Part shown: positions 25,923-34,530 of the stretch, in pieces | Position numbering within the stretch: the first letter of the stretch is position 1 | Layout of the letters: the number at the start of each line of letters is the position of its first letter | Notes under the pieces: generated by a model | The model's input: only the letters and a program-made list of their open reading frames with translations | The model's database searches: none | What the model was told of the DNA's origin: nothing | Assembly (NCBI RefSeq): GCF_900104535.1 | Contig: NZ_LT629710.1 | Span: 2,170,001 to 2,234,000 of the forward strand | Source: Nakamurella panacisegetis | GTDB taxonomy: Bacteria > Actinomycetota > Actinomycetes > Mycobacteriales > Nakamurellaceae | Reading direction: 5' to 3' | Length of the DNA stretch: 64,000 nt | Position numbers and translations under genes: made by a program

Positions 25923-26953
25923 AAGCGCTGTGCTACACCGAGATCGGTGGCGCGCTGGAACTCATGGACGTCCCGGCGCCGGCTTGTCCCGACGACGGCG
26001 TCGTGCTCGACGTGGTGGCCACCGGCGTCTGCCGGTCCGACTGGCACGCCTGGAAGGGCCACGATCCGGTTGTCCTGCCGCACATTCCCGGCCACGAGTA
26101 CTCCGGGGTGATCGCGGCCGTCGGGCCGTCGGTGACCCGCTGGAAGGTGGGCGACCGGGTCACGGCACCGTTCGTGCTGGGCTGCGGGCAATGTGAGTAC
26201 TGCCGCGCCGGAGACGCCCAGGTGTGCCCGGATCAGGAACAGCCGGGCTTCACCCGGCCCGGGTCGTTCGCCCAGCAACTCGCCCTGCCACGTGCCGACA
26301 CCAACCTGGTCCACGTCCCCGACGAGGTCGACCTGATCGCGGCCGCATCTCTCGGCTGCCGGTTCGCGACGGCATTCCGGGCTCTGACCGCTCATGGCCG
26401 CGTGCACCGCGGGCAGTGGGTGGCCGTCCACGGCTGCGGAGGTGTCGGACTTTCGTTGGTGATGATCGCCGTTGCTCTCGGTGCTCGGGTGATCGCGGTC
26501 GACGTGTCGCCGGCGGCCCTGGCGGCCGCGGCCGAACTGGGAGCGGAGGCGGGGGTGAACGCGAGCGAGGTCGCCGACACGGCGGCCGCTGTGTTCGAAT
26601 TGACCGGGGGCGGCGCGCACGTCTCGGTCGACGCGATCGGTCACCCGGCCACGGTGGCCGCCTCGGTAGCATCGCTCCGACGGCGGGGCCGGCACGTGCA
26701 GGTCGGGCTGCTGCTGGCCGAGAAGGCCATGACCGCAGTGCCCTTCGATCTGGTCATCAGCCGCGAGCTGGAGATCTTCGGCTCGCACGGGATGGCCGTC
26801 GGGGACTACCCGGAAATGCTGGCTGCCGTTGCCGACGGGCGGTTGCACCCGCGACAACTGGTCGGGGAGGTGGTCGCCTTCGAGCAGGCCACCGGGGTGC
26901 TGGCGGCGATGGACCGCCCCGGCGGGGCCGGTATGACCGTCATCCGGATATGA
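25919..26953 (+). CDS. zinc-dependent alcohol dehydrogenase (MDR family) 2
   Basis: A 344-residue MDR dehydrogenase only distantly similar to its neighbour. Catalytic zinc ligands are C38 (GVCRSD) and H59-E60 (PGHEY). The structural zinc cysteines are C89, C92, C95 and C103. The coenzyme motif is HGCGGVGLSLV. It starts with TTG at 25919, overlapping the first dehydrogenase stop (TTGA), so the two are translationally coupled. With the HMG-CoA-lyase-type gene 40 bases downstream this looks like a small catabolic operon for an alcohol or branched-chain compound. Confidence 0.86.
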   Translation: MKALCYTEIGGALELMDVPAPACPDDGVVLDVVATGVCRSDWHAWKGHDPVVLPHIPGHEYSGVIAAVGPSVTRWKVGDRVTAPFVLGCGQCEYCRAGDAQVCPDQEQPGFTRPGSFAQQLALPRADTNLVHVPDEVDLIAAASLGCRFATAFRALTAHGRVHRGQWVAVHGCGGVGLSLVMIAVALGARVIAVDVSPAALAAAAELGAEAGVNASEVADTAAAVFELTGGGAHVSVDAIGHPATVAASVASLRRRGRHVQVGLLLAEKAMTAVPFDLVISRELEIFGSHGMAVGDYPEMLAAVADGRLHPRQLVGEVVAFEQATGVLAAMDRPGGAGMTVIRI

Positions 26954-26993
26954 ACCCCTCTACCCTGGGCGTGGAGACGGGAGTGTGACGACG

Positions 26994-27926
26994 ATGTCGC
27001 TTGATCTACCCCCAGCGGTCGATATCCGTGAAGTGGGTCTGCGTGACGGGCTGCAACTCGAGCGACCGATCGGGCTGGACGCGAAGCTGGCCATCATCGC
27101 GGCCCTGGTGGCCACCGGTGTCCGGCGGATCGAGGCCACCGCCTTCGTCTCTCCGCGGGCGGTGCCGGCGATGGCCGATTGCGACCAGGTGGCGGCTCAA
27201 CTCCACCGGTGGCCGCACGTGCTCTGGTCGGCGCTGGTGGCGAGCCCCAACGGGGCCCGACGTGCTCTGGATGCCGGCTTCACCGAACTGGAGTACGTCG
27301 TCTCGGCGGCCGACGGGCACTCGCTGGCCAACGTCGGGCGGACCAGCGACGATGCGCTGGCGCTCACGGCGCCGATCGCGGAGTTGGTCCACCAACGCGG
27401 CGGCCACTGCGAGGTGATCGTCGCCGTGGCCTGGGACTGCCCGTTCGACGGGCCCACCCCGCCCGCGCGGACGGTCGAGATCGCCCGGCGAGCAACCGAA
27501 CTCGGCGCCGACCGGCTGGCCCTGGGGGACACCATCGGCACCACCACCCCGCGCCGGGTGGTGGACCTGGTGCAGGCGGTACGGTCGGCCGCGGGTCTTG
27601 ACGTCGGCGTGCACTTCCACGACACCCGCGGCACCGGGCAGGCCAATGTGCTGGCCGCGGTGCAGGCCGGAGTGACCCAGATCGATGCATCCGTCGGCGG
27701 TCTGGGTGGTTGCCCGTTCGCCCCTGGGGCCAGCGGCAACATCGCCACCGAGGAGCTGGTGTACATGCTCCAGGAGTCGGGGGTGAACACCGGAATCGAC
27801 CTGGACGCCGTTCTGGTCGCGGCCGGTCTGGTCGAGCAGGCAGTCGGGCACCCGCTGGCCAGTTCCCTTCACCGCGCCGGCGGACGCCCGAAGCCTCTTG
27901 GCCGCGTGGGCCTTCACCTGCCCTAG
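26994..27926 (+). CDS. mvaB: hydroxymethylglutaryl-CoA lyase
   Basis: TIM-barrel lyase of the HMGL/DRE family, about 310 residues, splitting HMG-CoA to acetyl-CoA and acetoacetate (the last step of leucine catabolism). Motifs are R17-D-G-x-Q (VGLRDGLQ), the metal histidines H207 and H209 in HFHDTRGTG, and the catalytic cysteine C240 in GGLGGCPFAPGASGN, which separates HMG-CoA lyases from isopropylmalate synthases. The ATG at 26994 and a GTG at 26985 share the same ribosome region. It is last in the dehydrogenase operon and convergent with dps. Confidence 0.88.
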   Translation: MSLDLPPAVDIREVGLRDGLQLERPIGLDAKLAIIAALVATGVRRIEATAFVSPRAVPAMADCDQVAAQLHRWPHVLWSALVASPNGARRALDAGFTELEYVVSAADGHSLANVGRTSDDALALTAPIAELVHQRGGHCEVIVAVAWDCPFDGPTPPARTVEIARRATELGADRLALGDTIGTTTPRRVVDLVQAVRSAAGLDVGVHFHDTRGTGQANVLAAVQAGVTQIDASVGGLGGCPFAPGASGNIATEELVYMLQESGVNTGIDLDAVLVAAGLVEQAVGHPLASSLHRAGGRPKPLGRVGLHLP

Positions 27927-27971
27927 AACCGGGTCGCCGACCCTGGAACCTGATCGCCCGGCCGGGCCGGA

Positions 27972-28538
27972 TCAGCTGGCCTTGGCCCCCGAGGCGGCAC
28001 CGGACTTCTCGGTGGTATCGCCGGTGGTGGCCAGCGTGCCGGAAGCGTTCTCCAGGTGTGCGCGGATGAACCAGTGGAAGAGTTCCAGCTGGTGCAGATG
28101 CCCGATCAGCATGTCATTGGTCACCGGGTCGGTTTCCTCGGTGTCCTCGGCCGCTTTGCGGTGATCGGCGATGACGCCCTGGTACACGACGTCGAGCGCG
28201 CCGAGGTGGGCGATCGTGTCGGCTCGGCCGATCGAATAGTCGTCCCATGTCCGTTCGGCGACCAGGGCACCCGGAGTCCCCTTGACCGAACTGCCGAGGG
28301 TGGCGATCCGCTCCGCCGTCTCGTCCACGTACGCGCGGACGACCTCCACCTGCGGGTCGATCATTTCGTGGACGCCGATGAAATGGGGGCCGACCACGTT
28401 CCAGTGGACGTGTTTGAGGGTCAGGGCCAGGTCGTTGAGCGCATGCAACCGCTGTTGCAGAATGGCGGCCACCTCGGCTCCCTGCTTCGGATCCAGGCTG
28501 GGCACGGTGAAACGCGGAACGGAGGTCTTGCGGGCCAT
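27972..28538 (-). CDS. dps: Dps-family DNA-protection ferritin
   Basis: A 188-residue miniferritin that oxidises ferrous iron with peroxide and protects DNA in stress. The intersubunit ferroxidase ligands are visible: H45 (KHVHWN), H57, D61, D72 and E76 (VHEMIDPQVEVVRAYVDETAER). An extended tail rich in Thr/Gly/Ala/Lys (about 165-188) could contact DNA. The start is ATG 28538 with aaggag 6 bases before it; the frame open to 28619 includes the promoter. A stress-sigma promoter lies upstream (separate entry). Confidence 0.93.
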   Translation of the reverse strand: MARKTSVPRFTVPSLDPKQGAEVAAILQQRLHALNDLALTLKHVHWNVVGPHFIGVHEMIDPQVEVVRAYVDETAERIATLGSSVKGTPGALVAERTWDDYSIGRADTIAHLGALDVVYQGVIADHRKAAEDTEETDPVTNDMLIGHLHQLELFHWFIRAHLENASGTLATTGDTTEKSGAASGAKAS

Positions 28539-28600
28539 CACTATCTCCTTCGCGGCCACGAGTTGCATGGCGCTGGTGTCGATTCGGTGTCTCGGCGGCA

Positions 28601-28625
28601 GTACCCGGTTCACCCACACCGAAAC
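28601..28625 (-). promoter_or_regulatory. SigB/SigF-type promoter of dps
   Basis: On the minus strand GTTT (28625-28622), exactly 15 bases, then GGGTAC (28606-28601) matches the GTTT-N15-GGGTA promoter of actinobacterial stress sigma factors (SigF/SigB). It predicts a leader of about 55 bases before the dps start. dps genes are well-known members of this regulon. Confidence 0.7.
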
Positions 28626-28694
28626 GTCTTTCGATCGCCGCCGATTTTTCCCATTCGCCGTGCAAGGTCGCCCGGCCGCGATTATCGTCCGAGC

Positions 28695-29222
28695 ATGACC
28701 ACTCCTTCATACCCTGCCTCAGCTGCCAATACGTCCTACGGACCGGGCCCCCGGCCGGCACCGCCGGGAACCGTCACCGGCGCATTCGCCATTTACCTTC
28801 TCGTTGCTCTTCTGGCTGCGGTCGGGATCGTCCTGGGGTTGACCAGCAACGTCTGGGACGAGGCGGTCGCCGCAAACGCGGGCAATTCCGGGGTCGACGC
28901 GCAAGCGCTGGTGAACACGGCCAAGACGATCACCGTGGTGGTCGGGGCCGCTCTCCTGGCGCTGTACCTGCTGTTCGCCTTCAAGATGAGGGCCGGGCGC
29001 AACTGGGCCCGGATCGTGCTCACCGTGCTGTCGGCGCTATCGATCCTCAGCGCCTTCTCGGCCTCGGCTTCGGTGACGGTGAACGGGCATGTCTACCGGT
29101 CCTCGAGCACGCAGATCTCGGGCTGGATCGGGGTGGCGCTGGCCGTGGTGGCCATCGTTCTCATGTACATGAGTGCGTCGAACGCCTACTTCACCGCCAG
29201 CCGGGCCTCCCGCGGTCGGTGA
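28695..29222 (+). CDS. hypothetical four-TM membrane protein
   Basis: A 175-residue membrane protein. The Pro/Tyr/Ser-rich cytosolic N-terminus (1-25) is followed by four hydrophobic segments near residues 28-50, 77-97, 104-126 and 140-158, with a 30-residue Ala/Asn loop between the first two. No family function is recognised; similar small membrane proteins with Pro-rich heads are common in actinobacteria. The ATG at 28695 lacks a clear ribosome site. It is divergent from dps and convergent with the esterase gene. Confidence 0.7.
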   Translation: MTTPSYPASAANTSYGPGPRPAPPGTVTGAFAIYLLVALLAAVGIVLGLTSNVWDEAVAANAGNSGVDAQALVNTAKTITVVVGAALLALYLLFAFKMRAGRNWARIVLTVLSALSILSAFSASASVTVNGHVYRSSSTQISGWIGVALAVVAIVLMYMSASNAYFTASRASRGR

Positions 29223-29228
29223 TCGCGG

Positions 29229-30422
29229 TCATCGAGCGGGGGCGACGGGGCGGAACCCGGGCACTGTGCGGCCCAGCCACTGCAGCGTCTGCGGGACCAG
29301 GCCCACCCAGACGGAGAATCGGTGGCCGGCATTGGGGATGACGTCTGCGGTCACCGACAGCGGGGCCCGGGCGGTCTTGAGCAGTTCGCTGGTCGTGCCC
29401 CAGGAGAAGACGTCGGCCGGCGAGGTCTGCACCCACAGCGCGACCTTCGGCGGGTCGTCGTGGGCCGTGGCGAGCAGGTCGTAGTGCCGGGCCTGTTGGC
29501 TGTTCGGTGCGAACGGGACGTAACCGGCCTCGAAGCCGGGCTGCCAGTAGCCCCCGAGGCTGATGGCCGCCGAGTAGAGGGTCGGATGCAGCATGGTCAG
29601 CATCGACGCGCACCAGGCGCCGGCGCTCAGGCCGATGGTGGCCCACGAGCTCCGGTCCTCGTAGACCCGCAGGTGGTGCTCCACCCATGTGGTCACGTCC
29701 TTCGTCAGGAACGTTTCCATCTGGATGAAGCCCTTGCCCCCGTCGAGGCACTCGGTGTCGACATTCTTGGGGGACCAGTAGGGCATCACGACAACCGAGT
29801 CGGCGATCGTGCCGGCCGAGACCGCCGTCGCCACCTGATCGCCCAGATGCATGTTGAACCAGATCTGCCGCGGCGCACCAGGGACCCCGTGGAAGGCTTC
29901 GATCACTGGGTAGCGATGGCCGGCCATGGCCGGCTCGGTGTACGACGCGGGGAACCAGACGGCCACCGAGCCTCGGTATCCGCTCGCCTTTCCGTCGATC
30001 TCGTACGAGCGGATCTGGCCGTTGGCCGGCCCGCGTCCGGTGGCGAGGTCGATCTTCGCCAGGCTCGGCAGATCGGCCAGCGGAACGGCAGTGTGGTGGA
30101 CGCTCGTCCGCGAGTCGACCGCGATCGGCCCCGCCGCCGCGGTCGCTGCCGCGCCGGCCGCCACCTCGTGTCCGGGCGCGGCCGTGGCGCCGAAGATCGT
30201 GCCGAGGTCCCCCCAATTGGCGTACCAGCCGTACTGGTCGTTCAGGGCGGTACCGACGGCCAGCAGCAGCAGGATGACGACCGCGAGTTGGTATCCGACC
30301 CGGCGCAGGACCGACAGCCAACCGGGGCGCGCGGACCGGGGCCAATCGATGATGACCCAGACGAACAGGCCGATGGCCGCCACCCAGACGATCCAGGCGA
30401 ACAGCGAGCCGGTCAACTCCAC
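29229..30422 (-). CDS. membrane-anchored esterase (alpha/beta hydrolase, antigen-85-like class)
   Basis: A 397-residue protein. Two N-terminal membrane segments (about 5-27 and 43-62) anchor an outward-facing alpha/beta hydrolase of the putative-esterase (EstD/Ag85) type. The nucleophile elbow is GLSAGAW (264-270, S266), and the catalytic histidine is probably in NAGHRFSVW. An Ala-rich linker (80-100) separates anchor and enzyme. Ag85-like proteins transfer mycolates, but nothing here shows such a role; it may be a general envelope esterase. The GTG at 30422 follows ggggaag. Confidence 0.78.
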   Translation of the reverse strand: MELTGSLFAWIVWVAAIGLFVWVIIDWPRSARPGWLSVLRRVGYQLAVVILLLLAVGTALNDQYGWYANWGDLGTIFGATAAPGHEVAAGAAATAAAGPIAVDSRTSVHHTAVPLADLPSLAKIDLATGRGPANGQIRSYEIDGKASGYRGSVAVWFPASYTEPAMAGHRYPVIEAFHGVPGAPRQIWFNMHLGDQVATAVSAGTIADSVVVMPYWSPKNVDTECLDGGKGFIQMETFLTKDVTTWVEHHLRVYEDRSSWATIGLSAGAWCASMLTMLHPTLYSAAISLGGYWQPGFEAGYVPFAPNSQQARHYDLLATAHDDPPKVALWVQTSPADVFSWGTTSELLKTARAPLSVTADVIPNAGHRFSVWVGLVPQTLQWLGRTVPGFRPVAPAR

Positions 30423-30547
30423 GTGCGCACTTCCCCAACTTCCGACGACGGAGGGTCATTCGGGTGGCGTCGGTGGCTCACCTGTGACCCGCCCCTGAAT
30501 CAGCGACCACGTTGCCCACATCCGTCCTCCGGTAGTAGACAAGGTTA

Positions 30548-31372
30548 GTGACATCAATGTTCAGCCCGCGTTCGTTGGCGCCGCGACGCCGACGGAGTGT
30601 GCTTGGCCTGCTCGGATCACTGATCCTGATGTCCGGGATGTCGGTCGTTTCGGCGACCGCCGCGGCGGGCGCCACGGCCTCCACGGTGGCTCCCGTACCG
30701 AGCGTCGGGGCGATCTTCGCCGATGGCGCCACTCCGCAGCACACCTGTACCGGGAGTCTGCTGGCCGCGGGATCGGGACTGGTCCTGACGGCGGCGCACT
30801 GCGTGCACGGCACCGGCGCCGGCATGACCTTCGTCCCCGGCTACGACGGGACGAAGAAGCCGGTCGAGCCGTACGGGGCGTGGACCGTGGTCCGGGCGTG
30901 GATGCCGCGACTCTGGGTCAGCGCCCAGGACCCGAGCTACGACTACGCGATCCTGCAGGTCGACGACCGGGTCATCAAGGGCCGGATCATGGGGCTGAGC
31001 GAACTCGTCAAGGGCAACGCCGCCGGTGTCGCGGCCGCTCTGCCCGACTGGGTGTCCGTGACCGGCTACGTCGCCGGATCCGGGGATGCGCCCATCAGCT
31101 GCAAGGTCGCGCCGCGGGTCGAGCAGGGGTACCCGAGTTTCCGGTGCGGGGGATACCTGGCCGGTTCCAGTGGCAGCCCGTGGATCGACTCGACCAGCGT
31201 CAAGGGCACGTCGACGGTCGATGCCGTGATCGGCGGTCTGCACCAGGGCGGGTGCACCGATTCCACCTCGTACTCCTCCGCGTTCGACACGCAGATCTAC
31301 GTACTGGAGGTCAGGGCGATCCTCGGCCTACCGGCCGACAGTGCACCCTCGACCGGGGACGACGGCTGCTGA
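30548..31372 (+). CDS. secreted trypsin-like serine protease
   Basis: A 274-residue chymotrypsin-fold protease with a Sec signal (RRRRSVLGLLGSLILMSG..., likely cut near residues 40-44). The catalytic triad is H84 (TAAHC), D132 (SYDYAI) and S208 (GSSGSP). Cysteines pair plausibly as C67-C85 and C185-C200. It lacks a propeptide and PDZ domain, so it is a simple extracellular protease. The start is GTG 30548 or ATG 30557; the ribosome site is weak (caaggt). It is divergent from the esterase and convergent with the DUF2079 gene. Confidence 0.87.
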   Translation: MTSMFSPRSLAPRRRRSVLGLLGSLILMSGMSVVSATAAAGATASTVAPVPSVGAIFADGATPQHTCTGSLLAAGSGLVLTAAHCVHGTGAGMTFVPGYDGTKKPVEPYGAWTVVRAWMPRLWVSAQDPSYDYAILQVDDRVIKGRIMGLSELVKGNAAGVAAALPDWVSVTGYVAGSGDAPISCKVAPRVEQGYPSFRCGGYLAGSSGSPWIDSTSVKGTSTVDAVIGGLHQGGCTDSTSYSSAFDTQIYVLEVRAILGLPADSAPSTGDDGC

Positions 31373-31374
31373 GT

Positions 31375-32787
31375 TCATCGTCCGACCGCCCGCAGCACGA
31401 CGTAACGCCCTGGGCGGGCGACCTCGGCGAACCGGCCGCCGGCCAGCAATGACGCGAGCAGGGTGCGGCTCCATCCAGGGGTGAACGAGGTGCTGTCCAG
31501 GTCGAGGATGACCCAGTCGGCCCGCAGTGGCAGGCCGGTGGAGTCGACGAAGCCCGGCACGGCCTGCATCACCTGCGCCCGGTCCACCAGGTGTGGCAGC
31601 AGGAACACATCCGCCGCCACTCTGGCTCCGTCCGGGATCACTGACACTGCGGCCTGCGCCTGGTCGCAGCGCGGGCAGGCGGCGACCACGGGGGCGATGC
31701 TCGGAATGGTCGGCGCCCGGGCCACGCTGACCGCGACCACCCCGGCCAGCAGCACGGTCTGCCAACGCAGGACCTGCGTGGCACGGCCTCCCCCGCCACG
31801 CTGTCGGACGATCCCGTCGATCAGGGCGAAGAAGCAGATGACCATCAGGGTGGCGTTGTAGTGGAAGAGGAATCCGGTGTAGGCGTAGTTGCTCGAGACG
31901 ATCCGGGCGCCCAGGGTGGGCAGCAGGGCGAGGATCAGGGGCGAACGCAGACCCAATCCGGCGGTCAGCGCGAGGGCACCGAGAAAGATCAGGCCACGCA
32001 GCGAGAACACGGTGTGCCACGCCGTACCGATCAGGCCGCCCACACCGTGCGAACCACCGCCGGCGTAGGCGAAGTACGTGTAGGTGTGCGAGTAACTGAA
32101 GTGCGGGATGACGACCGTGATCAACAGGATGAACGCACCGATCCCGAAGACCCCGAGGATCGCCGCCCAGCGGAAGCGGCGCTGCACCAACAGCACCAGG
32201 GCGATCCCGATGATCAGCAGCGGCGAATCCTCCTTGACCAGCACGAGGGACCCGGCGAGCAGGGCCATCCGGAGCATCCGACCGTCCAGCACGGCGTCCA
32301 GGGCCAGTACCAGCAGGGGCACCGCGAAGGCGATCTCGTGGAAGTCGAAATCGACCGCCTGCAGCACCCCCCAGCTCAGGGCGAATGCGGCCCCGAGGAA
32401 ATAGCCCAGGCGGCCCAGACGCCGCACCGCCACCCGCGACAGCAGATGCACGGACACCGCGAACAGCACGGCCTGAGCCACCAGCAGCATCCGGGCGTCG
32501 GGCCACAACCGGTAGAGCGGAGCCAGCAGCATCAGGATCGGGTGGAAGTGATCGCCCAGGAGGTTGAACGGTTGCTGCGACTTGATCAGCACATCCGGGG
32601 CGCGGAAGTGTGCGTAGTCGTCGACCCCCTGGTCGAAGATCGTCAGGTCGTAGCCGGAGAGGAAGCGGGCGTTCCGGATCAGGGAGTCGAGCAGGTACAG
32701 CACCAAGGCGCCGCCGCTGATGAACGCGACGCGCCGATGGGGGGCGGCTTCGCCGGCGACGACGGCGTCGGACCGGCCGCCGGCCAT
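31375..32787 (-). CDS. DUF2079 polytopic membrane protein (GT-C-like)
   Basis: A 470-residue membrane protein of the DUF2079 family, with about 11 hydrophobic segments. The first outward loop carries the conserved GYDLTIFDQGVDDYAHFRAPDV and a GDHFHPILMLLAPLY stretch. These are GT-C glycosyltransferase-like features, where the Asp and His residues often sit in the active site. The C-terminal 100 residues form an outside domain. The donor is probably a polyprenyl-phosphate sugar (inference). The ATG at 32787 follows aggggt. It is 59 bases after the GT87 gene, in the same operon. Confidence 0.8.
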   Translation of the reverse strand: MAGGRSDAVVAGEAAPHRRVAFISGGALVLYLLDSLIRNARFLSGYDLTIFDQGVDDYAHFRAPDVLIKSQQPFNLLGDHFHPILMLLAPLYRLWPDARMLLVAQAVLFAVSVHLLSRVAVRRLGRLGYFLGAAFALSWGVLQAVDFDFHEIAFAVPLLVLALDAVLDGRMLRMALLAGSLVLVKEDSPLLIIGIALVLLVQRRFRWAAILGVFGIGAFILLITVVIPHFSYSHTYTYFAYAGGGSHGVGGLIGTAWHTVFSLRGLIFLGALALTAGLGLRSPLILALLPTLGARIVSSNYAYTGFLFHYNATLMVICFFALIDGIVRQRGGGGRATQVLRWQTVLLAGVVAVSVARAPTIPSIAPVVAACPRCDQAQAAVSVIPDGARVAADVFLLPHLVDRAQVMQAVPGFVDSTGLPLRADWVILDLDSTSFTPGWSRTLLASLLAGGRFAEVARPGRYVVLRAVGR

Positions 32788-32846
32788 GGTTGTACCCCTG
32801 CTTCTCGCGGCTGGAACGTCGACGCGGTCGAGCCGACGCGGCGAGC

Positions 32847-34205
32847 CTACCGGGACCCCGCGAGCGGACGGGGCCTCTCGGATGACATGTCCGTGCGGAT
32901 GGGCAACAACACCAGCGCGGCCAGCATCCAGATCGTCTGGATGCTGCCGGCCAGGGCCGCTCCGATCGACCGGCCGGCGTAGTGCACGTCGGGCAGGCCG
33001 AACAGGTTGCGCGTGTTCACGATGAACACGAACAGGCCGGTCGCCAGCAGGCCGGCGCCGGCGATCCACCGGCGCATGGCGGTGCGGTCGGCCGGGTCGA
33101 GGCGGGTGTTGCCGGCCGCCGGCCGGAACCGGTGACGGGGCACCGTGCGAACCAGCTGGGCGACGGCCACGACCACGGCCGGCACGATCCAGACCGCGTG
33201 GTGGATCCAGCTGACCGGGCTGATGAGTACCCCCATCAGACCGGTGACGGTGACCGCCAGCAGCGTGTCGCCGGCACCGACCGCTCGATGTATCCGTACC
33301 GATCCCACGGCGAGCACGATGAGCACACCGACGGCCCAGACCACCTTGTCGGGAGCGAGCGAGCCGGTGATCCGGGCCAGGGTTCCGTTGAGCGACTGGT
33401 TGGCGGTGTTGTCGACGACGCCCACCCGGCCGGCGTCCCAGAGCAGGGAGGTGAAGTACTGCCAGGAGTCGGCCGGGACGACCAGAGCCGCGGCCAGCGT
33501 GGCCGCGGCGGCGGTGGCCACGGCGACTCTCAGCATTCGCCAGCGACGCCCGATCACCAGGTAGACCAGGAAGATGGCCGGCGTCAGTTTGATCGCCATG
33601 GCCAGACCGATCCCGACGCCGGCGAAGCGGCTGCCGCGGCGGCCAAGGACGAACACGTCGACCATCACCAGCACAGCCAGCGCGGTGTTCACCTGCCCGT
33701 AGGCCAACGTCTGCGAGACCGGCTGCAGGCAGAAGGCGGCGGCCGTGGCCAGACCGGTGGCCAGCAGGAACTGCGGCCGACGCAGGTACATCCGTTCGCG
33801 GAGGGACAGCATCACCAGGACGACGGTGGTGGCCACGATCCCGAGCCCGGCGATCGCGATGATCCATCGGATCGACAGCATCGGCAGGGGAGACATGATC
33901 AGGGCGGCGAACGGCGGGTAGGTGAACCCGAGCAGGCCGTTGACCTTGTCCGGGTAGGCGTAGCTGTACAGATCGTTGCCGCCGTGCCACGACGCCATCG
34001 CGTTGTAGTAGATACGCAGATCGAGTTCGTTGCGCGGGGCGCCGAATCGGCGGTAGATCTCGAATGAAATTGCGAATGCGGCGAGCAGTCCCAGGACTGC
34101 GACACCGATCACAATTGTCCGGGTGCGACGCGGTAATTCGCGAACATCGACGGCGGCCCAGGTCGGCAAAGACCGGGTCGATCGGAGGATGTCCACGGTC
34201 CGCAT
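32847..34205 (-). CDS. GT87 (DUF2029) polyprenyl-phosphate-mannose-type glycosyltransferase
   Basis: A 452-residue integral membrane GT-C transferase of the GT87/PimE type. The family start pattern is ELDLRIYYNAMASWHGGNDLY followed by GFTYPPFAAL, in the first extracytoplasmic loop where the catalytic Asp lies. About ten further hydrophobic segments follow, with ISPVSWIHHAVW near 320. Known members add alpha-1,2-mannose to PIMs, lipoarabinomannan or glycans. Coupled with the DUF2079 gene, it suggests an envelope polysaccharide or glycolipid step. It starts at ATG 34205, with a 20-base palindrome just upstream. Confidence 0.85.
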   Translation of the reverse strand: MRTVDILRSTRSLPTWAAVDVRELPRRTRTIVIGVAVLGLLAAFAISFEIYRRFGAPRNELDLRIYYNAMASWHGGNDLYSYAYPDKVNGLLGFTYPPFAALIMSPLPMLSIRWIIAIAGLGIVATTVVLVMLSLRERMYLRRPQFLLATGLATAAAFCLQPVSQTLAYGQVNTALAVLVMVDVFVLGRRGSRFAGVGIGLAMAIKLTPAIFLVYLVIGRRWRMLRVAVATAAAATLAAALVVPADSWQYFTSLLWDAGRVGVVDNTANQSLNGTLARITGSLAPDKVVWAVGVLIVLAVGSVRIHRAVGAGDTLLAVTVTGLMGVLISPVSWIHHAVWIVPAVVVAVAQLVRTVPRHRFRPAAGNTRLDPADRTAMRRWIAGAGLLATGLFVFIVNTRNLFGLPDVHYAGRSIGAALAGSIQTIWMLAALVLLPIRTDMSSERPRPLAGSR

Positions 34206-34237
34206 TGTGCCACCTGCGGTGGGGTCTGGGCGGTGAT

Positions 34238-34257
34238 CCGCCCATTCGAATGGGCGG
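34238..34257. promoter_or_regulatory. perfect 20-base palindrome upstream of GT87
   Basis: CCGCCCATTCGAATGGGCGG is self-complementary over all 20 bases and ends 33 bases before the GT87 start. It is a candidate operator for a dimeric regulator, or a small hairpin in the leader. Confidence 0.5.
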
Positions 34258-34473
34258 CGGTGGTCGGATCATTAACCCTGTGCTATCGGCGGCCGCAGGG
34301 ACGTCACATCGTCACCGACCGAGATGTCCGGTTTCCCTGCGAAAGATCTTGCCGGCAAGGATGTTCTGTGCCGTCCGCCGGCCCGCAGAATCCGGGACGA
34401 CAGCCCTGCCGGCGAAGCGCGCCGCCGCCGGAACCGCCGTTCGCGTGACCAGGTTCACTGGTCTGCTCCTACG

Positions 34474-34497
34474 TTTGAGTTTCCTTTGTGTGGGTAA
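34474..34497 (+). promoter_or_regulatory. SigB/SigF-like promoter match reading into the mmpL 3' end
   Basis: GTTT (34474-34477), 15 bases, GGGTA (34493-34497) on the plus strand. No plus-strand gene follows; a transcript would be antisense to the mmpL tail. It may be a chance match. Confidence 0.3.
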
Positions 34498-34530
34498 AGC
34501 ACGCCTGATCGGGTGGTGTCCGGCCCGGCC

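Larger units (their letters stand above)
34206..34530. other. 325-base gap between the GT87 and mmpL genes
   Basis: No gene seen: the plus-strand frame open across it has Arg/Cys/Pro-rich, unlikely composition. It holds the palindrome at 34238-34257 (upstream of GT87) and a SigB/SigF-like promoter match at 34474-34497, listed separately. No U-tract terminator is seen for mmpL. Confidence 0.6.

Noticed and set aside
31375-34272. One 965-codon protein covering both GT87 and DUF2079 genes
   Set aside because: Only the C-terminal 470 codons look like protein; the first half is an out-of-frame shadow of GT87, which has its own good frame.
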